Below, piece after piece: positions 32,230-43,565 of a DNA stretch of 64,000 nucleotides. Origin of the DNA: Metaphire vulgaris (taxonomy: Eukaryota; Annelida; Clitellata; Crassiclitellata; Megascolecidae); contig CM030851.1 of assembly GCA_018105865.1 (NCBI GenBank), positions 7,388,828-7,452,827 on the forward strand. Reading direction: 5' to 3'. The notes below the pieces were generated by a model that saw only the letters and a program-made list of their open reading frames with translations, had not been told where the DNA came from and did not search any database. The position numbers were made by a program, and so were the translations under genes. Within the stretch, counting starts at the first letter, position 1, and every line of letters begins with the position of its first letter.

Positions 32230-33644
32230 CAGTGTGTGTATTGTATATGATGTATGAATGACGGAGTCTGCAATTGCAGAATTTGTCATGAATGCAGGAA
32301 ATCATTACTGGAGAATTCAAAGGAGAAAGAGCCTTCCACTGCAAAAGAGCAGCAATCTCCTTAACGGCTTTAGGGCCTTTTTGACCAAAATGGCCTCTTG
32401 GAAGTGGTGGGGAGAGTTCCCCGGCCTCTAATTTAGCTAATCATAGGAATTCAGTCACGACCATCTTCTTCTCCACTTCTCCACGGCCGCTTGGCAATTG
32501 TCCTCTTATAAGGAGCAATGAATTGCCTTATTAAGTTCCCATGCTCAATGGGGTCGTAATGCCAGCGCTCAGCATTGAGACTCCAACTGGGAACTCGATA
32601 AGCCGCGCTCTGGCTATTTCCTAAGATTTTGTGTTTGGGGGGGGGGGTTCCATAATTGTGGGAGGGTGTCAATGTTCAGTGTTTCATCTAGACTTTTTGG
32701 ACCCAGGGGAATAGAAATGGGTGGGGGAGATGGCAGGGATTCCATGCCTACTCGCCCCCAAAAGGAAAGTAGAAGTCAAAAATATAAAAATATCATTTCC
32801 GTTGTCATCTCTTCTGTTTTCATACGGTCCATTCTAATTTCTGTGTAGTCAGTTATAGTGGCTCAAGTTTCAATTTCCAAAGGTGAATTTCCCCCTTTAG
32901 ATTTTTAAATGAATAGTTTTAACAACAGTCTGTTTTGGTGATAGCCAACACCACCCAGGGAAGTGGTGTAGTGGCAAGGGAGTGTCTGTTACAAACCGGG
33001 GGTGGGTGTAACCCCAGTTAAGGGGGGGGGTAGGAAAATTCCTCGCTGCACTGGCTTCTTAACTTGCAGTTGTGCGTGCTGTCGTGGTTGCCATGGTAAT
33101 ACACTGTAGAATGGACTGCTGGACCTGGCAAATCCATCAACATTATTGAAATTTGTGGCTGTTGTTTTGAAATTAGTGGATGCTAATTAAAATGCCATGG
33201 CACTTAGGATGAAGCAATCTTGACCTGCTACAAGTATTGTGATATGTGCTTTATTTACAATTTCAGTCGATGCATGGGCTCTTGAGGAGTCTATAGAAAA
33301 ATTAAACTCTGCCAGTATTACATGCACTGGACTCAGTAGTACTTTCTGAGTTGGTTTTGAGAATTTTGAAATGGGACCTGAAGATTGCATACAACTTTCT
33401 CTTTTGGAAGTGGTTAGCCAAAAAATAATCAGATATTTAATATTGGGGAATGGGCATAATTTGGTGGGCTTAACCTATGCTAATCCGTCTCTCCCAGATA
33501 CGTTTGCTTTAGGAAAATGCTCTGTGATCAGAGGTAGGTAATTGAAGGGGGCACCAAAATACAGCTTCTGTGAGCACAAGATTTCTTTGAGAACAATATT
33601 CTTTTTCTTGTTGGTCTTGTTTGGAAATGATCTTTCATTTACAG
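32230..33644. other. Non-coding stretch with element relics
   Basis: 32675-32700 reads CAGTGTTTCATCTAGACTTT, a left end like the CAGTGTTT MITEs, with no clear right end. 32955-33025 is tRNA-like (GTGGTGTAGTGGCAAGGG) but without a good B box. No exon seen. Confidence 0.4.
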
Positions 33645-33848
33645 CAGAGGTATTCAAATGGCGGCCCACAGGCCAGATCCGGCCCGCCAAGGGGCATAAA
33701 ATGGCCCATGAAGATACTAAAATGATAATAGCATTTTCCTAATACTTACTTATGAACTATATTTGTATCTAAAAATATATTTACCTGGCCTGTAGACTCC
33801 AGTCATTAAAAAATTTGGCACTTCATGAAATTTAATTGGATGCCCCTG
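33645..33848. mobile_element. Short hAT remnant (CAGAGGTATTCAAATGGCGG)
   Basis: Left end CAGAGGTATTCAAATGGCGG, right end AATTGGATGCCCCTG. Flanks ATTTACAG / ATTTAACA agree only in part. AAAAAATTTGGCACTTCATGAAA near the right end recurs at 58750-58780. Confidence 0.65.
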
Positions 33849-33934
33849 ATTTAACAATTTGTTTATTTAGTTATTGTATCAATCTGCACTGATTGTCATT
33901 TATTTTATTTTAAAGAAAATTAAGTAAATGTAAA

Positions 33935-34856
33935 AAAATAAAGAAAGGAGTAAGACAGGGCTGTGTTATATCACCGTATCTGTATAACATCATGGCAGAA
34001 AAGGTAATGAGAGAAGCACTGACCGGTTTCACGGGGGGCATTAGAATAGGAGGAAAGAAGATTTCAAACTTAAGATACGCAGACGATATCATACTATTCG
34101 GTGGTTCAAACAAAGAACTACAAGATCTGGTAACCAGGGTGGATAAAATAGGAAAAAAATACAACATGATGATTAATATTGATAAAACCAAGGTAATGGC
34201 AACAAAAGGCAAGAGCTGCAACATCAAAATTCAGAGTACAGTATTGGAACAGGTCAACACCTTCCCGTATCTAGGGTCCATCATATCAGAGACACTTCAA
34301 GCAAAGCCAACATAAGAAGCAGATTGAATAAAGGACGTGGGGCGGGAACATCATTAAACAAAATATGGAAAAGTCACAACATCCCTGTGAGCACAAAAGT
34401 CCGGTTAATGAGATCAATGGTGTGGTGGCCAGTCACCACATATGGCTGTGAAAGCTGGACAATAATGAAGAAAGATGAACGGTGCATACAGGCATTCTAA
34501 ATGAAAGGTTTAAGACAAATGATGAGAGTTTCCTGGAAAGCAAAGAAGACGAATGAGTGGGTAATGGATAAAGCAGGAGTTCAAAGAACCCTACTGGAAA
34601 CAGTAAAGAAAAGAAAACTGAAATATTGGGGACATATTATGCGAACAAAGCAGGAATGTCTGGAGAAGGATATAATGCAGGGCGCAATGCCTGGATCACG
34701 AAAAAGAGGCAGGCCAAGAAAAAAGTGGGAAGATAACATAAAAGAATGGACAGGACTCACTATCGAGCAGGTGATAAGAAGAGCAGAAGATCATAACATC
34801 TGGAAGATGACAGTTCATAATGCAACCAATCTTCGGAGCGAAGACGGTTGAAGACA
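33935..34856 (+). pseudogene. LINE reverse transcriptase C-terminal half (RTE-like), frameshifted
   Basis: The first part (33935-34314) reads KKGVRQGCVISPYLYNIMAE, then LRYADDIILFGGSNKELQDL with the catalytic YADD motif of reverse transcriptase, and INIDKTKVMATKG. A frameshift follows near 34300. The second part continues NIPVSTKVRLMRSMVWW, TYGCESWTIMKKDE, a stop at 34498, then KRKLKYWGHIMRT and GSRKRGRPRKKWEDNIKEWTG. This is an ordinary non-LTR ORF2 order: RT palm, thumb, then the GHi / RGRPrkkW tail. The 5' half (endonuclease and RT fingers) is missing. It ends in an AAGAC-type simple tail (34845-34868). Dead 5'-truncated copy. Confidence 0.88.
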
Positions 34857-35085
34857 AGACAAGACAAGTAAATGTTGTTTTGGAATTTGGAAAACTATGA
34901 GAAAACTTTTAGCCAATTTTAACACCTATTTCATCAATTGTTTGCAGTTCTTAATTCCAAGTAAAATTTCATGGTCGCAATCACTTTGACCACATTTGGC
35001 AGTTTATTTGTGAAGATGCATACTCTCTCCTTAAAATTTTCCAATTATTTTTGTGACATTGGCAGAAATTTGCTTATGTTATGCA

Positions 35086-35257
35086 CAGGGTGCGATTTGT
35101 GACCTGGATCAGTGGGGGGGGGGGCATGTTGAGCTTGGGGGGTGTAGTTGTTGGGGAAATGTAGCAGTGGAGGGATGTAGCAGTGGGGGATGTAACAGTA
35201 GGGGGGATGTAGTTGGGCAGTGGGGGGAGATCCCCTTTCCCTACCAATCACGCCCTG
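35086..35257. mobile_element. hAT MITE, CAGGGTGCGATTTGT family
   Basis: Left end CAGGGTGCGATTTGTGACC, right end CAATCACGCCCTG. Exact duplication GTTATGCA at 35078-35085 and 35258-35265. Confidence 0.88.
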
Positions 35258-35265
35258 GTTATGCA

Positions 35266-36038
35266 GCTCGCTTTTCTATTTAGTGCTGATGAGCAGAAAT
35301 ATATGCATCTAATTAGACTTTTGTGCCCTTGGAATCTCTGGACTTACCGGTAGTACATATAATTCCACTTTTACCGTACTTTTTATTCTATATAGAAATG
35401 CTGTACAACTGTCAACTGCTTTGTGGAGTATATGGGTATTTAGAATTAATTATGTGAGTATTCTAGCAATAGTTAAATATACTGGTAAATCCGAGTGATT
35501 ATTTTCTGTTGACAAGTTGATTGCTTTATGAGGTGATTGAATGATCAAGTATTTGTTTCTCTGATTTGCTTGATTGAATGCATAACAGTTCCATTGATGG
35601 TTTAATGGGCCATTTTCTAGATCTTATTAGTCAAGAGCAGATTCTCTAAGCACATTGTGTGATCATGATGTATGTCCTAATCAACTTGTTCACCGTTTTG
35701 TCCATCATTGACCTGTTATAGTTAATAGAAAACTGACTAATCTACTAACTGACTACCGGTAATCTACTGGTACTTAGTGTTTTAAGATTATCTTGATCTG
35801 AGTGTTTTGAAATCATGATTTATGACTGTGTTCATTCACTGAACAAGATGACAGATATACAGGCAATTGAAATAATTGTAGTGGATATATGCTATAATGC
35901 TATGCTATGCTATAACAAGGATTGGGTCTTGAATATTTTTGGTTAGGTTTCTTGTTTTGCTTTGGCCTACTGAAACACGTATAACAAAGTCTCACATACT
36001 TGATCAAATATTATATAATACATGAATCATGGATTATA
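35266..36038. other. AT-rich non-coding stretch, nothing recognised
   Basis: No repeat or exon structure seen beyond a short ATGCTAT run near 35893. Confidence 0.5.
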
Positions 36039-36464
36039 TCTATAATATTAAGATCCTTGTTCTGTATGTCTGTTACCTTCAAGCATTCTCATTGGTTGAC
36101 GAAGAAGCGTTTGATGAAGCGTACGTTTAGCACGGTTTAGTCGAGTCATTGCAGCGTCAGAGGGGTGGGCGTGCGACGACGTTGCTATTGGTAACAATTG
36201 TTCGTAGCTTGAAATTTTAACGTACATTTTAACGTACACAAAAATACGTGTACAGCATCACAAATGGTCACAGTTGCGTGATTTTAACGTACATAGACCT
36301 AATTATTACGTGGTGCAGAGCTTGGCTAGGTGGCGTATGTACAGTACATCATTGAAATGTTGTTCAGCATGAATTCAATGATTGGGTATTAGGTATAGGT
36401 ATTGGATTAGTATTATCCTGCACTGTGAGCGAAGCGAGCGCGAGCGAAGCGAGCATCTTTCTAG
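36039..36464 (+). mobile_element. Non-autonomous Helitron, complete ends
   Basis: Starts TCTATAATATTAAGATCC after A (36038) and ends ...GCATCTTTCTAG before T (36465). TC start, CTAG end and A|T insertion are the Helitron hallmarks. Just before the end lies GAGCGAAGCGAGCGCGAGCG, a GC-rich block that can fold as the terminal hairpin. No inverted repeats or target duplication, as expected. Sister of 9014-9712, without the long minisatellite. Confidence 0.82.
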
Positions 36465-36543
36465 TTAAACCATAAAGAACTGTTACTTTGACAAACCAGT
36501 AGTTATATGTGTTTTGATAATTGGTTGTGGTTGCTTTGTCAGG

Positions 36544-36710
36544 CAGTGTTTTATCCAGTCTCCAGGCCTGGGGGGATTGACTTGGCTGGAGGGGAAGAGG
36601 CACAGTTCAATGCAAACAAATTTTTAGTGCTGCGATTTTTATTTGGGGGGGGGATTTGAGGTTTTGGCAGGGGGGAATCTCCTCTCCTAACAGGACTGGA
36701 TAAAACACTG
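36544..36710. mobile_element. MITE, CAGTGTTTTATCCAGTC family
   Basis: Perfect 17-bp TIRs CAGTGTTTTATCCAGTC. Flanks TTGTCAGG and TTTTTCAGG agree if shifted by one base. Interior GATTGACTTGGCTGGAGGGG is shared with the relic near 2610. Confidence 0.82.
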
Positions 36711-36789
36711 TTTTTCAGGTTTTTATCATAGAAGACATTGATGGTTGACGGTATACACATAATTTTATCGGCTTAAATGCAGATCCCAT

Positions 36790-37105
36790 AGCATGATTTA
36801 TGGTGGTTTAGACTTTAGAAGGCTTTACTGCCTGTGTGAAAGCCACTGGTGGCGCTAACAGGACTTTAACCTCGCCCCGTCAGCCTACTGCTCCAGCACG
36901 CAATCCACTCTGCCAACATATCAAAGCACAACAGAACTCGACACATTGCACAGACAGGTTTAGCTTCTCTCCTGTGTGCCGGCGGTCATGTGACTGTCTG
37001 ATAAATAAGTTTTCCCGACACCCGGGCGTCGAACCCGTGCCCATCATAAATCATCACCGCCAAGACCCCGACGCTCTACTGAGAAAGCCAGCAGGTCAGC
37101 AAACA
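36790..37105 (-). mobile_element. Two different tRNA-headed SINEs back to back
   Basis: 36790-36917 is family 3 (GCATGATTTA ... CCACTCTGCCA, minus strand). 36918-37105 is family 2 (TCAAAGCACAACAG ... with B-box complement GTCGAACCCG near 37029). They abut with no spacer in the same orientation, so this is either a composite SINE or one inserted at the end of the other. Confidence 0.6.
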
Positions 37106-37212
37106 GTAGACATTGTTTATCTAGAACATGTGTTTTCCTATTCCATTTTTAAAAAAATCTGATCAGGAGAGAGAATGAGGAGCACTTGCTTGGGTTTAAC
37201 GGCGCCGATTCT

Positions 37213-37298
37213 CGGTTCCTTTAGGTTCCAGGTAAATTTCTTGGTTCCTTTAGGTTCCAGGTAAATTTCTTGGTTCCTTTAGGTTCCAGGTAAATTCC
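37213..37298. repeat. Tandem repeat, three units of about 29 bp
   Basis: Units of GGTTCCTTTAGGTTCCAGGT followed by AAATTTCTT. Each unit itself contains a GGTTCC half-repeat. Confidence 0.95.
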
Positions 37299-37435
37299 TG
37301 TAGATTTTTACAATCGACCTACAACCTGCTCAGTGAAGGATTCTGATCAGTGATCAGAAAGGCCTTGGGCCAGCGTTCTAGAGGAGGGGATGCAAGTGGT
37401 TGGTTAGTAATCTACAACAGCTATCTCGGGGTAGA

Positions 37436-37582
37436 GAAAGAGAGAGAGAGTGAGAGAGAGAGAGAGAGAGAGACGGAGACAAAGAGGAGAGACAGAGATA
37501 GAGACAGAGATAAAGACAAAGGTAGAGACAAAGATATAGATTTAGATATGGTAGATATAGAGGCAGAGAGAGAGAGAGAGAC

Positions 37583-37661
<79 letters not shown>

Positions 37662-37690
37662 CAGACAGGCAGGCAGGCAGGCAGGCAGAG
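37436..37690. repeat. GA-rich array with GACA and GGCA ends
   Basis: (GA)n blocks, AGACAAAG-type irregular repeats, then (GACA)n and (GGCA)n. Strong purine strand bias over about 250 bp. The arginine/glutamate frame is not a gene. Confidence 0.93.
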
Positions 37691-37799
37691 TCAGATAGAG
37701 GGAGATAACTGACGTTACCGTGAGACGATGATACCTTAATTCTGTTGCAGTTTCTCAGCGCTGTCGGGTTCTGTATCATCTTACCTGCTTATAGCGCTC

Positions 37800-38209
37800 T
37801 CTGGTCGAAGTTCCGTCGTTCCGACCCGTGAAGGCCTGGCCTGGCTTTGCCGCTGCATACGGCCCGCCGCCTCCGACGCCGCATCGGATGAGACCTCGGC
37901 AGCCTCTGCCGCCGCCGCCGCCGCCGCCGCAGGTACGAACGGCCCGAAAGTTCTCCGACGCACGGCTAAGCGTCGATGGGCGTATGCAGAGTGGAGATTA
38001 TCATCGCGTCGGTGGCTACCCGGTTGTTTCGTCGCGTAGGTGGTAAATTACGGCATGTTATTCCACTCTTAGGTAGCTGTTAGCCTTTACTGCGGCGGCG
38101 GCCAGAGACAGCCGGAGAGAAAAAACCCAGTTTCCACGAGGCAGCGGTCGATTTGAGCGGTCAGTAAATACATAACATCTTGGAGTCCTGCAAATTGGTG
38201 ATTTTTAGG
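37800..38209 (+). promoter_or_regulatory. CpG-rich island; candidate promoter / non-coding first exon
   Basis: Marked rise in CpG and GC, with a (GCC)n run at 37908-37930. Two donor-like sites on the plus strand: GCAG|GTACGA near 37930, and TTTAGG|GTAAGTC near 38209, the latter close to consensus. No long conserved protein. It is about 13.5 kb upstream of the first PCBP coding exon and could hold that gene's 5' UTR exon. This is inference only; cDNA is needed. A bidirectional or unrelated promoter is equally possible. Confidence 0.3.
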
Positions 38210-38298
38210 GTAAGTCTTTTATTGACTTTAATAGAGATAAAGCCGGAGCCTCATAAACCACTTAAAACCACGTAATAATATTGTTATTATATAGGCAT

Positions 38299-38302
38299 AT
38301 AT

Positions 38303-38333
<31 letters not shown>
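38299..38333. repeat. (TA)n run
   Basis: Two TA blocks with one AA interruption. Confidence 0.9.
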
Positions 38334-38589
38334 CGGTGCAATCCGAAAGCAGACGTGGAATGTCTTGGGCAGTCTGCTGGAAATAACGATGATTTTTAGA
38401 CTTTTCGGCGAACGACTATCATTCCTTCATTGATCTTTAATATCCGACAGGACAGCCGGAGCAGGCCCGTATACAACGTCTTTTCGGCTCCCTTCTTCCA
38501 GTTTCTCATAAACCAGGCTGTAAATCCACGTTAAAGTAATAATAATAATAATAATAATAATAAGGAAACGGTAGCCATAAGCTCCGTAT

Positions 38590-38645
38590 ATCTATCAGCT
38601 ATCTAAAATCGTTATTCTGTATGTCTGTCATACGTCCGCATATGA
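38590..38645 (+). mobile_element. Possible Helitron 5' end fragment
   Basis: TCTATCAGCTATCTAAAATC followed by CTGTATGTCTGTC resembles the 5' end of the Helitron at 36039. No 3' end found; sequence passes into the CR1-like LINE fragment. Confidence 0.35.
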
Positions 38646-38699
38646 AAAAGACTGGCCTCGACCCGATGATCCCGCGCTAGCTTCAGACCTGTTCTGCCA

Positions 38700-39690
38700 T
38701 TTCTTGACTGATTGGTAGACGGCTTATCACGCACTCCTTACTCATGCCTCACCACCAGTGCGTTCGAAGACCATTCCACTGAGACGGCATTACTTAAGAT
38801 CTTCAACAATTGTTCAAGCGCTCTTGTGCATTTAGCATGGTTTAGTCCATCCTTTTACGTCGATCATTCCTTTGGAATAAAAGACGCGTTACAGAGAACG
38901 CAGTCCGTGGAAAGGTCATCGTCAGCCAAACGCCCGTCCGCTGCGACGTTCAGCCTTAGGTCCGCTCCTTTTTATCCTCTCGTATCGCATTTTAACTGGC
39001 ATGCCTACGCGGATGACAAAAAATATCTCGGTTCGTGTCTACAGGAGATCATGTCATGGACACAAATCGCCTCGCGCTTAATCAAAACAAATTGTCACCC
39101 AGGAAGGCTCACCTGATTTTGCCGTCATCGCTCTCACGGAGTGGTGCGCCTTCTGGGTGTACTTCTTGACGATTCTCTATCCCTCGCCGGTCAAGTGAGC
39201 TCCGTAACTTGCCTGCTACTTCCAGCTGCGCAAGATCGCAGAGATTCGGCTGGTACATTTCAACATCAGCAGTGATCCACGTAGTCGGGCACTTGTGCTA
39301 TCCAGGTTGGATTACTGCAATAGCATTCTTCTGGGGCTTCGGACTATCATTGAAACGTTTGATCTTTAGCAGGAAGGATCACGTGACTCCATTGCTAAAG
39401 GAACGGGCTGGTTGAAGATCTGGGTTTTATGTATTATTCCGAGCACTGCAGTACATTTCTGCGCTCATACAGCGGCCGATGCAGACTGACTGTCGTAAGC
39501 AGCTGCGATCAAACAAGCGAATTCGCCTTTATGTCCCTCCTCCGTCCAGGACGGTGATGCTTTCTGTGATATAACCCCTTCTTTGGAACTCTCTTCCCGC
39601 CTCAGTGACATCCATCACATCCCCGAGGCGTTTTGCGATATTATGAACATCTGTAAATATTTTAGCACTAGCTATGTTATAGCGTTTAAT
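38700..39690 (+). pseudogene. CR1/L2-like LINE ORF2 C-terminal fragment
   Basis: The frame at 38976-39060 reads LVSHFNWHAYADDKKYLGSC with the RT catalytic YADD, then LQEIMSW. Further on, with frame changes, come LLGVLLDDSLSL and, at about 39302-39340, SRLDYCNSILLGLRTI. Near 39575 a GTLFPPQ-like remnant stands where the family has 'LWNsLP'. This order (YADDtqlY, LGV.lDs.L, SRLDYCNslL.GL, LWNsLP) is that of CR1/L2-type LINEs. Stops and indels throughout. It ends in an AAT/TA simple tail at 39708-39754. Confidence 0.78.
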
Positions 39691-39717
39691 AAATCATCTA
39701 GAAATAATAATAATAAT

Positions 39718-39757
<40 letters not shown>

Positions 39758-39981
39758 GCCTATATGCCATAACTGGAACCAGACAATCATACTGACTTGT
39801 TGATTTGACAATGGGGTTTATGATAGAGAGTGACACGGGGTAACTTTTTTATCCCCATCTCCACTCTGCTCCCAAACATTTCTCCCCATCGCCGCCCCAT
39901 CCCCTTCCCTCTACAAAGTGCACCCTGACTATGATCTCGATGTTCTGTAAAGCAGAAATGGCATTGGGTCATAGGTGAAGT

Positions 39982-40190
39982 TGGTCATCAGATATGATCC
40001 ATCACTTGATGGGTCACGTGTCAATGGGTTGTAACCAATGGCAAATCAATATTTCTCATGCACAGTAGTGCTAAGGTAAGGTGTTGGTCATCAGATATGA
40101 TCCATCACTTGATGGATCACGTGTCAATGGGTTGTAACCAATGGCAAATCAATATTTGCCTTGCAGTTTTTGCATCTACTCTTGGTACTG
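39982..40190. repeat. Tandem duplicate, period 104 bp
   Basis: GGTCATCAGATATGATCCAT...CAAATCAATATTT occurs at 39982-40053 and 40086-40157 with one substitution (GGGTCACG to GGATCACG). The spacer CTCATGCACAGTAGTGCTAA GGTAAGGTGTT is found again at 40735-40767. Confidence 0.9.
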
Positions 40191-41068
40191 AAATAATCTT
40201 GATCACTTGTCTTGTTGGTAACATTTTTGCTTGGTGGTTTGACCTGTCGTATTTTATTGTAGGTGGTTGTGCTCTTTTATGTTTGCCCTATACTCAACAT
40301 TAGTTTTGACATGGCTTAACGGCTTTGAAAGATATTATAGGCATTGAATTGCCAATGAACCATGGATCAGGTCACATGATCAAGGTTCAATGGGTCACAT
40401 GGTCAAAGTTCAATGGGTCACATAGGTCATGAAACACTTTGAAGGTCAGATTTATCTGTTGTACCAGTAATTGAAATATGTGAACACAGTCAGGGCATGC
40501 TGATTTAATAAAAAAAGCCAGAAAGGAATTAGATTCTTTATTAAGAATAGCTCAACAGTTGAGAAAGGCATACTTAGTGCCTTCTGATGGGGAATACACT
40601 TAGTCCACATAGTTATGTAACTTATGTGGAATTGCCAAGATCCATCTTTTTCTCTGAAGTACCGGTACTTTTACCGGTAATCTGCTAGTTGTATTGCTGT
40701 GAGGGTGCTATGGGACTCAATGTCTGTGTAAATTCTCATGCACAGTAGTGCTAAGGTAAGGTGTTGGGGCTAGATCCTAAGTGGTCTAAGAATTGGATCC
40801 TACAATTAATGTATCACTTCAGTGAGAAATTGCGCAAGAGCCGCAGATTTTCCCGTCTCTTGATCGTGGATATCGATGAGAATGCTAACAAGTCTGCTGA
40901 ATTTTTCATTCACAATGGCCGCCCAGGAGTTCATCTTCCAACAAATAAAGTCCTTCAGCACCTGACGGCACCTAGTTCTGCTACCGCTCAACTTTTTCAA
41001 CATCATTAAAAACATATCTGTTCGATTTATAAGCCGTTTATAAGCCGAGGTGCATTAGTTGTTATGAT

Positions 41069-41097
41069 TTATGATGATGATGATGATGATGAGTTCC

Positions 41098-41165
<68 letters not shown>

Positions 41166-41190
41166 AATAATAATGATGATGAAGTAAAAG
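41069..41190. repeat. (GAT)n microsatellite
   Basis: GAT units with a GTTCC interruption at 41091-41097, then AAT and GAT. Confidence 0.95.
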
Positions 41191-41385
41191 GTCAAAGTCA
41201 CTCCATTAACTCAAAACCAGTAGAAGGATTGAAGAATTTTCATGCCTTCAAGTGTTCTGCATTATGAGTGAAGGGTGTTTGCCATCCCTTCTCTTGCAAC
41301 CTGCTTTGTTTCCACCAATGCGGATGTACTAGTTGCAGCAAAGTTGAATACCTGTATTGGAAAGTTTAACCCACTGACAGCTAGG

Positions 41386-41739
41386 GGCATGGACATTCTC
41401 CTCCTGGACATAATCCCCCCCCCGGACATTATTCCCTCTGGACATAATCACCCAGGACATTATTCCCTCCGGACATATTCCCCTCCCGGCAAAGAAGTAA
41501 TGAACAATGTAAATCACTATAATAGATCTTAATTTTGCCATCAGTATTGTTTAGGGTTAGTGTTTCATGTCTGGTTTTTGGTGTGGGTAATGGTTATATG
41601 ATCCCATACGGTTGCAATACACTGCTTTTCTTCAAAGCCCATAGAGGGGGGATTATGTCCGGCAGCGTCATTTCAAAGAGTGTACTGGGGGGGATAATGT
41701 CCCGGGGATTATGTCCAGGGGAGAATGTCCTACACCCGT
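41386..41739. mobile_element. Small foldback element with GGACATAATCCCC subrepeats
   Basis: The left arm has GGACATTCTCC, GGACATAATCCCCCCC, GGACATTATTCCC and GGACATAATCACCC. The right arm has the same motifs inverted (41640-41730). CAGCTAGG stands at 41378-41385 and 41740-41747, a probable 8-bp target duplication. The core (41500-41620) includes GTTTAGGGTTAGTGTTTCAT and TTTGGTGTGGGTAATGGTTAT, which recur inverted in the larger copy at 46467-48056. Confidence 0.78.
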
Positions 41740-41759
41740 CAGCTAGGTGAAAATAATGC

Positions 41760-42849
41760 CCTGTATGGTATTGCATTATCAGAGATTCTGATACCATATG
41801 ATTTGATTACGGTATATATCGGTAGATCCTAAAATTTCAGGATTTGCTTCTAAATAAGTGTACCGGTAACTCACAGGTGAATGAATGACAAGATTGGAAC
41901 CATATTTGTTTATCAGATATTTTATTTTGAATATTGGAAATTGGTTTGTGTTAGAGAGAGATTTAATTTGCATAGATTAAGATTAATTTTGAGATATGTT
42001 TTAGAGATTGAAATTCTTATTAGCAAACAATTATTTGGGTTTATCTATTGAGAATGTAACTTGACATTGATGCTTCCAATGTAAGATAAGTTTTGAGGAG
42101 GAAAGCTAATTTAATTGAGTCATTAGTGGTGAAGAAGCGGAGAAGTTGCGTTATTAAAACTCATTTGCAGTCGAAAGACAAGTCTACATTGACAGCGTTG
42201 TCACTAAGTGTATATTAGCAGTAAACTATGTCGTATTAGCATTAAACTGTAACAATATTAACTCTTTTCACAGATTTGCTTTTTTAGTTGGTCTGAAAAT
42301 GATCTGTGCATTTACACTTAATATTTGGTAACTATTATGACCAAATGCTTATTTTTACACATCATTAACACTGTTACATTAATTATTGTTGTTGTATGCT
42401 TGTTATCCTGATTGCATTTGTATGGTATACCTGTAGTGGGCACTTAGTTTATTAGTAGTCCTAATCAGTTTTATTGATCTTCCATACCTGTTGGTTATTT
42501 CAGCTTTATTAGAGGCAGTTGCTGCTATTGTTGATATACAAGTTAGATGATTAATGAGTTATATTCTTGGGCGTTTCACTTTTATAGCATGTATTGCAAC
42601 TACTACTGCCAACTAGTGGCTGTTATGTTTCGCTAGCATAGAACAAGCTCATCAGTCACTGTCTGTAGACATTTATTACAGGCCAAATCTCTTGAATCTG
42701 ATGATTCGATATCAGACTGAAAAGTTCAATTCCATTTGATCGAATTGAAAGCTGTGTTTTAGATTTCTGTTAGACCAACTTTCTTTGTTCATCTTCTTCA
42801 TTTTATCACGGTGGACCCAGGAATGGAAGCAAAAATAAGCCCTCTAGTT
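41760..42849. other. AT-rich non-coding stretch, nothing recognised
   Basis: No repeat or exon structure found. Confidence 0.5.
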
Positions 42850-43154
42850 CACTGTTTCCCAAACTATGGGTCGTGACCCAAAAGTGGGGTGCAGGGCTCA
42901 GTCTAATGAGTCATGGGGTAGCGCGAAATTAGATTCAAAAGTGTCATTTTCTAACCAATACAGTGTACCACAACATCACAAGAATTGAAAGTTGAAGTTG
43001 GCTTAGGTTTTAAGAAATTTATGTGCATGCAATTCTCCATGCACAGCTTATATTGAAATGATTAGTGTGTTATCCAATTTAAGTTGACATTAAGTTTGCA
43101 GGGTCACAACATGTTTAAAAGCCGCTGAAGTTCCAAAAAGTGTAGAAATCCCTG
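42850..43154. mobile_element. hAT MITE, CACTGTTTCCCAAAC family (older copy)
   Basis: Aligns over its length with 19846-20157 (GCAGGGCTCAGTCTAATG in both). Ends CACTGTTTCCCAAAC and AGAAATCCCTG are decayed. A piece resembling its right half (GGGTCGCGGCATGTTGCAAA) follows at 43974-44010. Confidence 0.72.
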
Positions 43155-43565
43155 GCCTATAGTATTTAAAAAAAATTTTTTTGCTATCACACAAGGAAAG
43201 CAAATTCCCACCATTTTGCTCTGAAGCTCCAATAACAAATTAACAATAGGGAATCTCTAAATTGTAAACTTCCAACCTAGCAGTTAAGCAATGTTGCCAT
43301 ACACATAGGATTTTTAGGATGCGTAAAAAGGTATGTTCCTGACAAAATTTTAAAAGAGATAATTTAAAAGAAATTTCAATATCAATTTCTCTCCCCTTGC
43401 TTTTTTTGGCAAAGATATGAGTAAATCAGCCTAATTTATTTGCCATATTTTCATTCAAATTCAATCAGAACTTTTGTTTTGAAATTTATTCAAAACTCAG
43501 AAGATTCGTTTCAACTAACGTTCGCCAGATGGCCTAATGCATTTTTTGATATTACTGCTATGATT

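Noticed and set aside
37350..37779. Arg/Glu-rich and Ser/Leu-rich proteins
   Set aside because: Frames through the GA-rich array.
37781..38046. Proline-rich or alanine-rich protein in the CpG island
   Set aside because: Low-complexity frames across (GCC)n on both strands; no homology that I recognise. Kept only as a candidate regulatory region.
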